Positions 37,930-47,428 are shown, counted from the stretch's first letter. The stretch: DNA of 64,000 bases from Bacteroides ihuae (GCF_900104585.1 NZ_FNVX01000004.1:744001-808000), one strand, 5' to 3'. Translations and numbers: made by a program. The notes: a model not told the origin generated them from the sequence alone.

Positions 37930-39171
37930 TTATTTATGTCTTTCAACATCTTCAATACCTTTTTTGATTCCATCCCATAGATTCATTTCAATAACTTGTA
38001 CGATATCGAATACCATCAAGCCATCTGATTTTTCGAGACAAATACTAACAGCGTCCGCAATGTTTGTCTGGTGATTTAAAGCATAAATACTTCCAAGAAC
38101 ATTACAGTCATGACCTATTAACTTTTGTGCGCGAGCAATACCGTATTCTATAGATTCAGGATCATCCATGCCATAGATCCGTTCTAGATAAGTTCCACAC
38201 AAAAAAGTGTCAAGATAAGGTGCAAAACCGCTATCATTATATGCTTTCGACCCCCACGGATAGTTAAGTGAGAAGTCAGATTTCGGACTAGCCCAATTCT
38301 GCCCCTGTCCATAAATCCCATGAATCCAAGAAGCTGCCCAATATTCTAATTTTACTTTATTATTAATAGAATGAATTTCCTTACGCGCCTCTTTTACAAA
38401 GCTCGAAATTACGTTAGCGCGAAATGCCCACCATTCTTTATAATAGATACCCATCTTTTTCGTTCCGTCTGCATTCCACGTAAAGATGTCTTCTGGGAAG
38501 TTTTTTACTCTCTTACCCAAGTAGCGTTCAAAAGCCTTACGAGTATCATCCGAAAAATCACTATTGTCACTAGGATATCGACAGTAATCTAATGCATAAG
38601 CATCAACATTATAGTTTTTCACAATTTCATGAATGATGCTTAAAGCATACTTACGAACATCTTTACGTACCGGATTTAGAAAAGCGCCCACCTTTTGTTC
38701 GTCATTCTTAATATCAATCATTTGATTATTAGGCATATATTCCAAACAGGTTTTTCCATCCCAACGCTCATCTTCATATACTAAACCTTCGCGGGTTTTC
38801 GGATGCCCTGATGGAAACATGCCTGTAGAGACTGTTACTTTTAGATTCAAACGATGAGCCTCATCTATAAAATATTGTAAATAATCCCAATCGCGATGAA
38901 TCACTTTACCATGGATAGTCGTAAGTCTTGGAACAATTTTACTGTTGTATAAAACTTTTCCGTATATAGGCTTTACATCTACCACTACTTGATTAAATCC
39001 AACTGATTTAGCTTTCTCCAAATAATAAGAAACAGAGTCTTTGGAGGCAAAACGTTCAAAGTTAGCTTCTGCATCAAACCATAAATATTTAGGCTTTTCT
39101 TTGCCACCAGTTCCAGCAAAAGAATAGGTCGCAAACAATAAAAATAGCCATGTAATAGTTTTCTTTAACAT
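37930..39171 (-). CDS. GHL10-type putative glycoside hydrolase
   Basis: Exported protein of 413 residues with a signal peptide (1-19) and no lipobox. It is a paralogue of the lipoprotein at 29679-30971, sharing LWFDAEANFERFASKDSV-like, VVVDVKPIYGKVLYN and YALDYCRYPSD strands of the GHL10 barrel. The paralogues differ in predicted location: periplasmic here, cell surface there. That fits a two-step attack, before and after import. Activity is not established. Confidence 0.8.
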   Translation of the reverse strand: MLKKTITWLFLLFATYSFAGTGGKEKPKYLWFDAEANFERFASKDSVSYYLEKAKSVGFNQVVVDVKPIYGKVLYNSKIVPRLTTIHGKVIHRDWDYLQYFIDEAHRLNLKVTVSTGMFPSGHPKTREGLVYEDERWDGKTCLEYMPNNQMIDIKNDEQKVGAFLNPVRKDVRKYALSIIHEIVKNYNVDAYALDYCRYPSDNSDFSDDTRKAFERYLGKRVKNFPEDIFTWNADGTKKMGIYYKEWWAFRANVISSFVKEARKEIHSINNKVKLEYWAASWIHGIYGQGQNWASPKSDFSLNYPWGSKAYNDSGFAPYLDTFLCGTYLERIYGMDDPESIEYGIARAQKLIGHDCNVLGSIYALNHQTNIADAVSICLEKSDGLMVFDIVQVIEMNLWDGIKKGIEDVERHK

Positions 39172-39197
39172 TCTTCAAAGTTATATAAATATTTTCA

Positions 39198-40367
39198 CTA
39201 CTTTAATTCTTCCAGCACTTTCCAGCACTGATACAACCCTCTGGGTACATGGAAACATCCTTTCCACTTGCCACCTTTCAAGGGTAATAACACCTCTCCT
39301 CTTCTATCAAGATAGCCGAACCACTCGGGATATTCAGGATCTTTGAAATGAGTCCAGACATAATCATGTACTTTCTCAAACCATTCCAAACATTCCTGTG
39401 AACCAGTTAGTTGATAACCTTTCAGCAATGAGATGAGGGTTTCTATATGCACCCACCATAGTTTTTGATCCCACTCTAGTTGTTGAGGAGGACAACCTAA
39501 ACGATCTTTAAAATAGAAGATGCCTCCATACTGTTCATCCCAGCCATATTTTACCATGGTCAAGGTGATGTCTTTAGCTTTCTCTATCAAGTCAGGGCGA
39601 TTCAGTCTCTTACCCAGATCCATGATAAACCACATGGCTTCAATGGAGTGGCCGGGATTAACCAAGCGTCCATCAAAAGTGTTGGATAACTGACCGTCGG
39701 TCGTTACATTTTCAATAATAATTCCCCCTAATTCAGGACGATAGAAGACATCCATCACTTCGTGTATGCATGTCTCTATAGTCTGATTTAAATAATCCTC
39801 ATTCAGTAGATGTTCAATTTCCAATGCCAGATTACATAGAATCATAGGCAATGCAAAGTTCTTCAGATTACGTGTGCCCGGATATAACTTGTTCCATTTA
39901 CCCTTCGGATTCTCTACTTTCGAAAGGATTATTTCAAAGGTCTTTTTCGCAATATCTGCATATTCCTGATTACCTGTGGCAAGGCTCAGCTGACCGAAAG
40001 CCATTGTAGCAAAGGTATACGAGAAGATATTGTATGGCTCCACCAAAGGTCGTCCCTCTCTATCAAGAGAGAAGTACCAATTATAATTCCCATCATGACC
40101 AAATTTCTTCAGAAACTCTCCTCCCTGAACAGCACAATCTAACCATTCTTTCCGCTTTTCCACTTTATTGTAAAGCATTGAGAACATCCAAACCTCACGT
40201 CCCTGCAACCACACAAACTTATCTGTGTCGAATACACTGCCGTCTCTGTCAAGACAAGTAAAATAACCTCCAAACTCTTTATCCTGAGAATTATTGAGCC
40301 AAAAAGGTAAGACTCCGTCAAGCAACTCAGTTTTATACTGTGCCGCCAATTCTTTAAAAACCATCAT
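39198..40367 (-). CDS. AGE-family N-acylglucosamine 2-epimerase-like protein
   Basis: Cytoplasmic protein of 389 residues with the alpha6/alpha6 barrel of the AGE family. Characteristic segments are FWLQGREVWMFSMLYN, FALPMILCN, NPGHSIEAMWFIMD (with a conserved barrel histidine) and WWVHIETLISL (second histidine). Family members interconvert GlcNAc and ManNAc, or epimerise the reducing end of beta-disaccharides such as cellobiose. Given the GH89 enzyme in the operon, GlcNAc/ManNAc is an attractive substrate, but a disaccharide 2-epimerase cannot be excluded. It is adjacent to the sugar permease gene (30-bp gap). Confidence 0.85.
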   Translation of the reverse strand: MMVFKELAAQYKTELLDGVLPFWLNNSQDKEFGGYFTCLDRDGSVFDTDKFVWLQGREVWMFSMLYNKVEKRKEWLDCAVQGGEFLKKFGHDGNYNWYFSLDREGRPLVEPYNIFSYTFATMAFGQLSLATGNQEYADIAKKTFEIILSKVENPKGKWNKLYPGTRNLKNFALPMILCNLALEIEHLLNEDYLNQTIETCIHEVMDVFYRPELGGIIIENVTTDGQLSNTFDGRLVNPGHSIEAMWFIMDLGKRLNRPDLIEKAKDITLTMVKYGWDEQYGGIFYFKDRLGCPPQQLEWDQKLWWVHIETLISLLKGYQLTGSQECLEWFEKVHDYVWTHFKDPEYPEWFGYLDRRGEVLLPLKGGKWKGCFHVPRGLYQCWKVLEELK

Positions 40368-40397
40368 TTAATTTGTATTTATACGATTAAGGTCGAT

Positions 40398-41804
40398 TTA
40401 TTTAGTCCAATATTTTTCAATTTCTTCAAGAGACTTTCCGGTAGTCTCAGGTACAAACTTCCAGACGATCAGCATGTATGGGATACACATCACAGCAAAC
40501 AGAATGAATGTTCCGGCGGGGGAAAGATTTTGGAGCATCCAGGGGGTTAACTGTCCGATGAGATAAGTACCCACCCATAAAGAAAATCCAGCTATAGACA
40601 TTGCTAAGCCTCTTACCTTTATAGGATACATTTCTGATAATAACACCCATACCACTGCGCAAATGGATATGGCACAACAGAATATATAAAAGAGAAAGAA
40701 TATTAATAAGAAGAGGTTCGGGATACCCATAGACTCTCCGGCTACAAAGTAAAAGCCGATTAAAAGTAACGAGAGTATCATACCCGAAACACCATAGTAC
40801 ACAAGGTTCTTTCTACCCACTTTATCTATAATAAAGATGGCCAGAACTGTAGTCAACATATTAACCAGACCTACAAGAACCTGATAAAAGAGAGAGTCAC
40901 CGCCCGAAAGGCCTGCATTCTCAAAGATAGTCGGCCCATAATAAAGCACAGCGTTCACACCCATAAATTGGCCAAGAATAGCAATACAAACACCTATTGC
41001 CACTGCTTTTAAAATACCCGGTTGAACCAATAATGACCATTCCGATTTCGTATCAGAAGCAAGTACCTGACGAGTAGCATCAACCTGCTCTTTTGCTTCT
41101 CTAACTGATCTATAAATACGCTCAAGAATAGTACTCGCCTTTACATCATGCCCCTTCAGGATAAGCCAACGGGGACTTTCCGGAATAAAGAAGATGACGA
41201 TAAAGAACAAAACAGCCGGTAGCGTCTCCATTCCCAGCATACCTCTCCATATTTCGGAAACAAAGATCTTATCAAGCATTGGAGTTCCTGAGATCACTCC
41301 AGCCTCACCCCATATCACCAATTGATAGTTCATCAAGTAGGCACCGAGGAAACCAACTGTTACCGCTAACTGATATAATGAAACTAACCTTCCGCGATAT
41401 TGTGGTACCGATACTTCCGAGATATATAATGGTGAGATAATGGAAACAACGCCAATCCCTACTCCTCCAATGATTCTATAAATAACCAGTTGATCAAAGT
41501 TGGAACATATTGCACAACCAAAACCGGAAGCTGAAAATAAAATGGCAGAAAGCAACATCGTTCTCTTCCTACCTATCTTATCACTCATCACACCAGCAAA
41601 CAACACCCCTATGATAGAGCCTACCAAAGCGCAACCCACATACCAGCCTTGTTGCATGGCATCCAGATGGAAAAGAGTAGTAACCTGAGCGATCGTTCCG
41701 GAAATTACAGCCGTGTCATATCCAAATAGAAAGCCTCCCAATGCAGCTACTACAGATAGAAAGATTAAATATCCCGTGTTAACTTGTGAGTTCATCTGCA
41801 TCAT
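40398..41804 (-). CDS. MFS sugar-porter family symporter
   Basis: Inner-membrane transporter of 468 residues with twelve predicted helices. It carries sugar-porter signatures: SDKIGRKRTML after helix 2, YISEVSVPQYRGRLVSLYQLA after helix 4 (in part), PESPRWLILKG before the central loop, and PETTGKSLEEIE at the C-terminus. It likely imports the monosaccharide or disaccharide released in the periplasm. Start overlaps the DUF4434 stop by 4 bp. Substrate not determinable from sequence. Confidence 0.92.
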   Translation of the reverse strand: MMQMNSQVNTGYLIFLSVVAALGGFLFGYDTAVISGTIAQVTTLFHLDAMQQGWYVGCALVGSIIGVLFAGVMSDKIGRKRTMLLSAILFSASGFGCAICSNFDQLVIYRIIGGVGIGVVSIISPLYISEVSVPQYRGRLVSLYQLAVTVGFLGAYLMNYQLVIWGEAGVISGTPMLDKIFVSEIWRGMLGMETLPAVLFFIVIFFIPESPRWLILKGHDVKASTILERIYRSVREAKEQVDATRQVLASDTKSEWSLLVQPGILKAVAIGVCIAILGQFMGVNAVLYYGPTIFENAGLSGGDSLFYQVLVGLVNMLTTVLAIFIIDKVGRKNLVYYGVSGMILSLLLIGFYFVAGESMGIPNLFLLIFFLFYIFCCAISICAVVWVLLSEMYPIKVRGLAMSIAGFSLWVGTYLIGQLTPWMLQNLSPAGTFILFAVMCIPYMLIVWKFVPETTGKSLEEIEKYWTK

Positions 41805-42901
41805 TTTATTTGAAAGTATTCTTTATATCTGTCGTAAAGGTGACCGGCTTGTAAATAAGCCGATTGCGGACTCATAAAATGAGAGAATTCAAAGGTTATC
41901 GCTTTATCGTAACCCGCCCTCTTAGCTGCTTCAAGCTTCATTCTGAGTTTATCAAACTTAATAGGTAAGAATTTAATCGGCATATCGCGATCGAAAGATT
42001 CAGCATTTGTCCAGCATTGCATTCCATATTTATCAGCCAACTTTTTATTTACCTCAAAGAAAGCATCCAACTCATCATAGTCAATTTGTCCATCCTGGAA
42101 GGCACATGCATCAACAACATCAGAGATTCCGGAGAATATTTCGCCCCATTCTTTTTCATGTTCTTGTACCGAAACAGCATCTGTTTTAGTCAATTTAGAA
42201 CCACTGGCCATTACAGCCTTCTTTCCATCAATCCAAGGAGAGATAAAAGTCGGTAGACCGCCAGATACATCTTTGCATTGCTTGCCCATTGCATGAAAAG
42301 CACCAATAGCACCTTTCGTTTTACGACTAATCTCACCACTAATATACCATCCACCAAAGCTTTTGTACTTCTCGCCGTAGTTTTTCCAGACTTCGTCAAT
42401 CACATATTTATTATCTTCTATCTCCCAACTTAAATCACCGGTATCCCAGTATTTACCGGAATCATACAGACCAAAATAGAATTTCATTCCATATTTCTCT
42501 GCAAGACGAAGATACATATCCACTAAATCGACAGAAGGCATGTAGCATCCTTTTCCCAAAAGATATTTAGAAGGATACGTCATAAACTTGCGATAGCCCG
42601 AGCGAATCAGAATAACCGTATCAATGCCAATATTCTTCATGTGCTGAAAATCCAGATCCCATTCTTTCTCTCCCCAATTTTGATGAGGAATATCATGAGA
42701 TATTTCATCGAGAAAAGTACCGGATATCTTCAGCCCTTTATTAGGAGGAACAATCAGTTTACTTCCTGACAAAACGTGGGAGTTAGCAGGACTTGCTACG
42801 TTCTCTGGTGTATCCAATCCAAATAATGAAGGTGCTACTAAAGCAGAAACTCCTGCCAAAGCCGCTTTCTTCAAAAAGTCTCTACGATCATTTGTTTCCA
42901 T
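41801..42901 (-). CDS. DUF4434 TIM-barrel protein with Tat-like signal
   Basis: Exported protein of 366 residues. NDRRDFLKKAALAG near the N-terminus is a twin-arginine signal, implying folding before export. The rest is a predicted TIM barrel of the DUF4434 type: KISGTFLDEISHD, IGIDTVILIRSGYR, FYFGLYDSGKYW, GGWYISGEISRK and AITFEFSHFMSPQ mark successive strands. The family is glycoside-hydrolase-like and often found in PULs, but I know no defined reaction. It lies between the FAD oxidoreductase (8-bp gap) and the sugar permease. Confidence 0.82.
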   Translation of the reverse strand: METNDRRDFLKKAALAGVSALVAPSLFGLDTPENVASPANSHVLSGSKLIVPPNKGLKISGTFLDEISHDIPHQNWGEKEWDLDFQHMKNIGIDTVILIRSGYRKFMTYPSKYLLGKGCYMPSVDLVDMYLRLAEKYGMKFYFGLYDSGKYWDTGDLSWEIEDNKYVIDEVWKNYGEKYKSFGGWYISGEISRKTKGAIGAFHAMGKQCKDVSGGLPTFISPWIDGKKAVMASGSKLTKTDAVSVQEHEKEWGEIFSGISDVVDACAFQDGQIDYDELDAFFEVNKKLADKYGMQCWTNAESFDRDMPIKFLPIKFDKLRMKLEAAKRAGYDKAITFEFSHFMSPQSAYLQAGHLYDRYKEYFQIK

Positions 42902-42909
42902 ATTATATC

Positions 42910-44787
42910 TTATTGAATGAATTGACCAACCATATCAACTTTCACATTATCAAAAGGATCCAATAATTGATCTATTAAAACAGCCATTTCTCCTCTTGAA
43001 ATATTTTTTTGAAGATCAAATTTTCCATATCCAAACTTTTCCCATATTTCAGCAACTTTATCAAACAGGTCCTTTTTAGACAGTTTTAAGCCTGTCCCCA
43101 TCACTATCTCTCCCAATATGTCAATAGCTTTTTGCAGAGTTATGGGTTCATTTTCTTTCATTTTATAGTCAAACATAGGATATACTTCTTTTAAGCCCTT
43201 TAGTTCGGAAGATAATAACACGGTATCCGCTCTCAACCAAGTTTGATTAGACCAGCCAATACTCTTCCCTGTCCCTTTTAATATGCCAGTTGAACCAATT
43301 CTTTGAAAAGGTTTAAATGCTGGGTGATTTACATCAACATCCAGATAAGGTAGTAAATAACCTTTCGCATTAAGTATGGCATTCTGCACATCTCGAACGT
43401 CAGCATCCTTTATTTGTACATTTTCACTAACGGCAATAGAAGCCAAAGCACCAGCCGCCTGGCCTATCTGCATTACCACCGGTTGTAAACGTGTAGTACC
43501 ATTAATTATATTAGAAACTGATATTGACTTCTCCGCAACAATAAGCCCCTCTACATTTTTAGGAATTAAAGTTCCCAAGGGTAAACCAAAAGAAGGCACT
43601 GGATGAAAATGTAAATTAGGAAGCTTTTCTTGACCATTATAATGATTATGATGATGATCTACAGGATAATCTCCCACAGCAATATCTGTTCTGTATAAGT
43701 TCTGAGGTTGAGCATATGGATCTGTCACATCATTCAAAGTAAAGCGCACAAGTCCATGAATACGGCGAGACTCTCTATGATAGGGGATAAAAGGAAGTTT
43801 ATCGGCAGTAGGATATTCATCATCGGCCAATCCTAAGGTTTTGTATCCCAATTCATGCTGAATAAAATAAATAAAATTCATTGTATGATTTTTAGCCAAC
43901 TTCAATGCTTCTTGCCTTTGATCTGGAGACATCTCTATAAGATTAACATAAAAATCATTGCCCTCCATAGGCCAATTAATCATATATTTATTATTCGGCA
44001 ATTTGCCATAAGAAATCATCTTCTCTTTTGGCCATCTATTGTTAGGTTCTAAAGAATGTGTGCACAATTGATTAACACAACAACATGCGAATTCTCTCGG
44101 ATCATAATCTTTTGGACAAGGGATCGTTACATCTTTACCATAATCCTTTAGGATGGCAACATAGGTAATATCCTGAACAATGTCATTTGAAGTTTCCGGA
44201 GCTACAGATTCATTCGTTTCCTTACGGCTTTCCATACCTACATCATACTTCACACCACACAACTTAGCTATATCTCCAAGCTCTGTTGCATCTATAATAA
44301 TTTTAGCCTGAACCAATTTAGTACTCTGTCCTTTGTTCACATAAACTTTCCAGAAGCCATCTTTACGAATTACCGACTTTACTGTTGATTGCATCCACAC
44401 CTTTAGGTTCTTTTCTTTAGCTGTAAATCGGTGCAATATTTTATTTCCAACTGAAGGTTCAAATAAAACGTTGCTTACCCATCCCGTTTTTAGTGAGTCA
44501 AGTCCGCCATAATAGGTAGCCAAAGCATCTTTAAATTCACCCCAGATACCAGCCGGGAGGTTGTAATTACCATCAATAGCGCTCACTCCTGCCGATGTCA
44601 ACATCCCGCCAAGCCATTTCGTTTCTTCCAGAATTAAGGTTTTAGTTCCCATTCTAGCAGATTGAATGCCTGCAGCAACACCACTGGCACCGCCACCTAC
44701 AACTAAAATATCAACACTTTCTTGAGCACTAACCTTTGTGAACACAAAGATCATTAAGTACAGGTATAACAAAAAACGTTTTTTCAT
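42910..44787 (-). CDS. Secreted FAD-dependent oxidoreductase
   Basis: Exported flavoprotein of 625 residues, first gene of the PUL operon. A signal peptide (about 1-22, ending VSAQ) is followed by the dinucleotide-binding loop VVGGGASGVAAG and KTLILEETKWLGGMLTSAG, typical of FAD_oxidored proteins. A further segment, AKIIIDATELGDIAKLCG, is the second FAD contact. The C-terminal ~100 residues look like an added helical or SLH-like module. It may oxidise a sugar hydroxyl or remove a modified sugar; the substrate is unknown. I chose the ATG at 44787; a TTG four codons upstream is less likely. Start lies 44 bp after the -7 box. Confidence 0.85.
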   Translation of the reverse strand: MKKRFLLYLYLMIFVFTKVSAQESVDILVVGGGASGVAAGIQSARMGTKTLILEETKWLGGMLTSAGVSAIDGNYNLPAGIWGEFKDALATYYGGLDSLKTGWVSNVLFEPSVGNKILHRFTAKEKNLKVWMQSTVKSVIRKDGFWKVYVNKGQSTKLVQAKIIIDATELGDIAKLCGVKYDVGMESRKETNESVAPETSNDIVQDITYVAILKDYGKDVTIPCPKDYDPREFACCCVNQLCTHSLEPNNRWPKEKMISYGKLPNNKYMINWPMEGNDFYVNLIEMSPDQRQEALKLAKNHTMNFIYFIQHELGYKTLGLADDEYPTADKLPFIPYHRESRRIHGLVRFTLNDVTDPYAQPQNLYRTDIAVGDYPVDHHHNHYNGQEKLPNLHFHPVPSFGLPLGTLIPKNVEGLIVAEKSISVSNIINGTTRLQPVVMQIGQAAGALASIAVSENVQIKDADVRDVQNAILNAKGYLLPYLDVDVNHPAFKPFQRIGSTGILKGTGKSIGWSNQTWLRADTVLLSSELKGLKEVYPMFDYKMKENEPITLQKAIDILGEIVMGTGLKLSKKDLFDKVAEIWEKFGYGKFDLQKNISRGEMAVLIDQLLDPFDNVKVDMVGQFIQ

Positions 44788-44831
44788 ATCTTCTATCAAA
44801 ATAAGTAAGTATTAAGGTGGTTCTCCAGATG

Positions 44832-44839
44832 CAAATATA
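44832..44839 (-). promoter_or_regulatory. -7 box of the PUL operon promoter
   Basis: On the minus strand TATATTTG matches TAnnTTTG, with an ATTG at roughly the -33 spacing. It would start a transcript near 44825, about 38 nt before the FAD oxidoreductase start. It faces the ROK gene, so the 293-bp intergenic region is a shared control region. Confidence 0.65.
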
Positions 44840-44915
44840 CACACTTTTATTAAATAAGCAATAAATAATAAATTATTTTATTATATAAGCGCAATTTTAT
44901 TGATTTTATTTATAA

Positions 44916-45044
44916 AACCCTCCTCATTTAGCTCGAAACAGCGATTTTAAAAGAATAGAATCTTTTCATCTGCAGCAATTAGTGGTATTTAAGAGACAGA
45001 TAGAGTCTCTACAAATAAACAAAATGACATCAAAAAGGAGGGTT
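44916..45044. promoter_or_regulatory. Candidate ROK operator region with inverted repeats
   Basis: AACCCTCCT (44916-44924) and AGGAGGGTT (45036-45044) are perfect inverse copies 111 bp apart; the second lies at the -33 position of the ROK promoter. Between them are two local palindromes: AAAAGA/TCTTTT (44949-44966) and AGAGAC/GTCTCT (44992-45010). Any may be the binding site of the adjacent ROK regulator. The spacing would allow DNA looping between divergent promoters. Binding is inferred. Confidence 0.45.
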
Positions 45045-45059
45045 ATTAAAATTATTTGG

Positions 45060-45067
45060 TATATTTG
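45060..45067 (+). promoter_or_regulatory. -7 box of the ROK regulator gene
   Basis: TATATTTG, full match to TAnnTTTG, 25 bp before the ATG at 45093. The -33 region is occupied by AGGAGGGTT rather than TTTG, consistent with a regulated or self-regulated promoter. Confidence 0.55.
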
Positions 45068-45092
45068 CATGAAACGCACAAAAAATTAAGTT

Positions 45093-46304
45093 ATGAACCA
45101 ACAATTCCTCAAAGAAATAGAAATAGGATCTAAAAATGCACTCGTTAAAAAGCGCATCATTACACATTATATATATAGTGGCACCTCTACCATAACGGAT
45201 CTATCGAAAGAGCTGGACTTAAGTGTACCCACTGTGACTAAGTTCATTGGCGAAATGTGCGATGACGGCTATCTTAATGATTATGGAAAGCTTGAAACAA
45301 GTGGGGGCAGACACCCAAGCTTATATGGGTTAAATCCGGAATCAGGTTACTTCATCGGAGTAGATATTAAAAAATTTGCCATCAACATAGGTATCATCAA
45401 CTTCAAAGGTGATATGGTGGAGCTTAAAATGAACATTCCTTATAAGCTGGAGAATTCTATTGAAGGAATGAACGAGTTATGTAAACTTGTCCTAAACTTC
45501 ATCAAAAAGCTAACTATTAATAAGGAGAAGATTTTAAATATTAATTTCAATATCTCAGGCCGTGTGAATCCTGAGTCGGGATATAGCTTCAGTCTGTTTA
45601 ACTTTGAAGAACGTCCACTTGCCGAGGTCCTGACCGAAAAGCTTAAATATAAGGTTACCATAGACAATGACACACGTGCGATGACTTATGGTGAATATAT
45701 GCAAGGATGCGTAAAAGTGGAAAAGAACATCATCTTCGTTAATATTAGTTGGGGAATTGGCATTGGCATCATCATCGACGGAAAGGTGTACAACGGAAAG
45801 TCGGGTTTTGCCGGAGAGTTCGGACACGTCAACACATTCGACAATGAGATTATCTGCCACTGCGGAAAGAAAGGTTGCTTGGAAACAGAGGCGTCAGGAG
45901 CTGCATTACATCGAATCTTACTCGAACGAATACGAAATGGCGAGAATTCTATTCTAACTGAACGAGTGGCAACAGAAAATGAGAACCCGCTCACTCTCGA
46001 CGAAATTATTTCGGCAGTCGCCAAAGAAGATGTGTTATGCATCGAGATCGTTGAAGAGATCGGGCAAAAGTTGGGCAAACAGATTGCCGGACTGATTAAC
46101 ATATTCAATCCGGAACTGGTTATTATTGGTGGCACCCTGTCACTGACAGAAGATTATATTACTCAGCCCATTAAAACAGCTATTCGGAAATACTCCCTAA
46201 ACCTGGTCAACAAAGACTCGGTCATCATGACTTCAAAACTAAAAGACCACGCGGGAATAGTAGGAGCATGTATGTTGGCCAGAAGCCGAATGTTCGAGGA
46301 CTAA
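45093..46304 (+). CDS. ROK-family transcriptional regulator
   Basis: Regulator of 403 residues of the NagC/XylR/Mlc type. An N-terminal winged helix (about 15-70, STITDLSKELDLSVPTVTKFIGEM, in part) is followed by a sugar-kinase-like ROK domain (about 85-400). The zinc site is His245 with C255-x-C257-x4-C262. Its divergent position directly before the PUL, and the lack of any HTCS, SusR or ECF-sigma gene nearby, make it the likely controller of the operon, with a released sugar or its phosphate as inducer. Possibly GlcNAc- or ManNAc-related; inferred. Confidence 0.9.
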   Translation: MNQQFLKEIEIGSKNALVKKRIITHYIYSGTSTITDLSKELDLSVPTVTKFIGEMCDDGYLNDYGKLETSGGRHPSLYGLNPESGYFIGVDIKKFAINIGIINFKGDMVELKMNIPYKLENSIEGMNELCKLVLNFIKKLTINKEKILNINFNISGRVNPESGYSFSLFNFEERPLAEVLTEKLKYKVTIDNDTRAMTYGEYMQGCVKVEKNIIFVNISWGIGIGIIIDGKVYNGKSGFAGEFGHVNTFDNEIICHCGKKGCLETEASGAALHRILLERIRNGENSILTERVATENENPLTLDEIISAVAKEDVLCIEIVEEIGQKLGKQIAGLINIFNPELVIIGGTLSLTEDYITQPIKTAIRKYSLNLVNKDSVIMTSKLKDHAGIVGACMLARSRMFED

Positions 46305-46466
46305 GCAGCACCTAAACATCTAAAGGATAAACCATCTCCCTGCTGAAAATATCTTGTAAAAGAGCTATTTCCTTTGCATAGATGGTTTTCTTAAGTCAAA
46401 TCATTCAATCGTTATAGAACAAGCGGGTTTATTATTTGTTCCATTAGAAATAATACAGAAAAGATA

Positions 46467-47288
46467 ATGGAGAATTTTACATTAAACAATGGAGCAAAGA
46501 TACCTTCCATAGGCGTTGGCGTATGGCGAATAGATGATGCGGAGATTGCCTATAATACGATCGAACTGGCTTTATCTTTAGGCTACAGACATATTGACAC
46601 TGCTATGATTTACGGAAACGAAGAGGCTGTAGGAAAAGCTATCAAAGATTCCGGCATAGCGCGAGAAGAGATTTTCTTAACCACCAAACTATGGAATGAT
46701 GACCAACGGTCGGGCAGAGTAATGGAAGCAATAGATGCCAGTCTGGAAAGATTGGGAATGGACTACGTCGACTTATACTTGGTTCACTGGCCGGTCAAAG
46801 AAACCTATGTAAGTGTATGGAAAAAGATGGAAGAGGTTTATAAAAGCGGCAAAGCCAAAGTGATTGGCGTAAGCAACTATCAGCCTCATCACCTTGACGA
46901 TTTATTGCAAGTTGCCGAAGTGGTACCTGCTGTGAACCAGATAGAGTGCAATCCTTATCTCTCGCAAGAGGCTGTTATCGAATATTGCAAAGGAAAGGGT
47001 ATTTATCCGGAAGCTTGGGGACCATTAGGTGCAGGCAAAACGGATCTATTGATTGATCCTGTCCTTACCGGCATAGCCAAAGTCCACGGTAAATCTGCTG
47101 CTCAAGTGGTCTTACGCTGGAATCTTCAACGCGGAGTTATTGTGATACCTAAATCGGTGCACGAGGCTCGATTGATTGAGAATCTAAATGCTATCGACTT
47201 CACTCTTACAGCAGATCAAATGAAACAAATCAGTAATCTGGATAAAAACCTACGCTTAGGCTCTCATCCTGATAACTTTGATTTCTAA
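46467..47288 (+). CDS. Aldo/keto reductase
   Basis: Cytoplasmic NADPH-dependent reductase of 273 residues with an (alpha/beta)8 barrel. The catalytic tetrad is complete: Asp44, Tyr49, Lys74 and His107, within GYRHIDTAMIYGNE, TTKLW and DLYLVHWP. IPKSVHEARLIENL near the C-terminus is the cofactor 2'-phosphate-binding loop. Resembles 2,5-diketo-gluconate-reductase-type (AKR5) members. It follows the ROK gene by 162 bp without a clear promoter. Physiological substrate unknown. Confidence 0.93.
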   Translation: MENFTLNNGAKIPSIGVGVWRIDDAEIAYNTIELALSLGYRHIDTAMIYGNEEAVGKAIKDSGIAREEIFLTTKLWNDDQRSGRVMEAIDASLERLGMDYVDLYLVHWPVKETYVSVWKKMEEVYKSGKAKVIGVSNYQPHHLDDLLQVAEVVPAVNQIECNPYLSQEAVIEYCKGKGIYPEAWGPLGAGKTDLLIDPVLTGIAKVHGKSAAQVVLRWNLQRGVIVIPKSVHEARLIENLNAIDFTLTADQMKQISNLDKNLRLGSHPDNFDF

Positions 47289-47334
47289 CAAACGATCCTC
47301 ACAAGAAGCCGCAATAGGCTAGTGGGAAAAGAAC

Positions 47335-47409
47335 TAATCGGCAAATACACGATCGATGTATAGCACCTGAAAAGCAGGCCGGCATACACGAACTTGTATC
47401 TGCCGATTT
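47335..47409. repeat. Imperfect inverted repeat between the AKR and tcdA genes
   Basis: Two 17-bp arms (47335-47351 and 47393-47409) pair with three mismatches around AATCGGCA/TGCCGATT. The 41-nt loop makes it a poor classical terminator. The right arm overlaps the tcdA -33 region, so it could be a regulatory cruciform or a decayed element. Confidence 0.4.
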
Positions 47410-47428
47410 CTATTCAAAATATTTATTG

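Noticed and set aside
44788..44799. TTG start for the FAD oxidoreductase
   Set aside because: Adds only four residues ahead of a normal Lys/Arg signal peptide that starts with ATG.
16508..44799. PUL for heparan sulfate
   Set aside because: GH89 and an HGSNAT-like protein fit, but there is no sulfatase, polysaccharide lyase or GH88 gene in the operon.
46329..46388. Hairpin after the ROK gene
   Set aside because: The 8-bp arms AAACCATC/GATGGTTT are separated by 44 nt, too loose to call.
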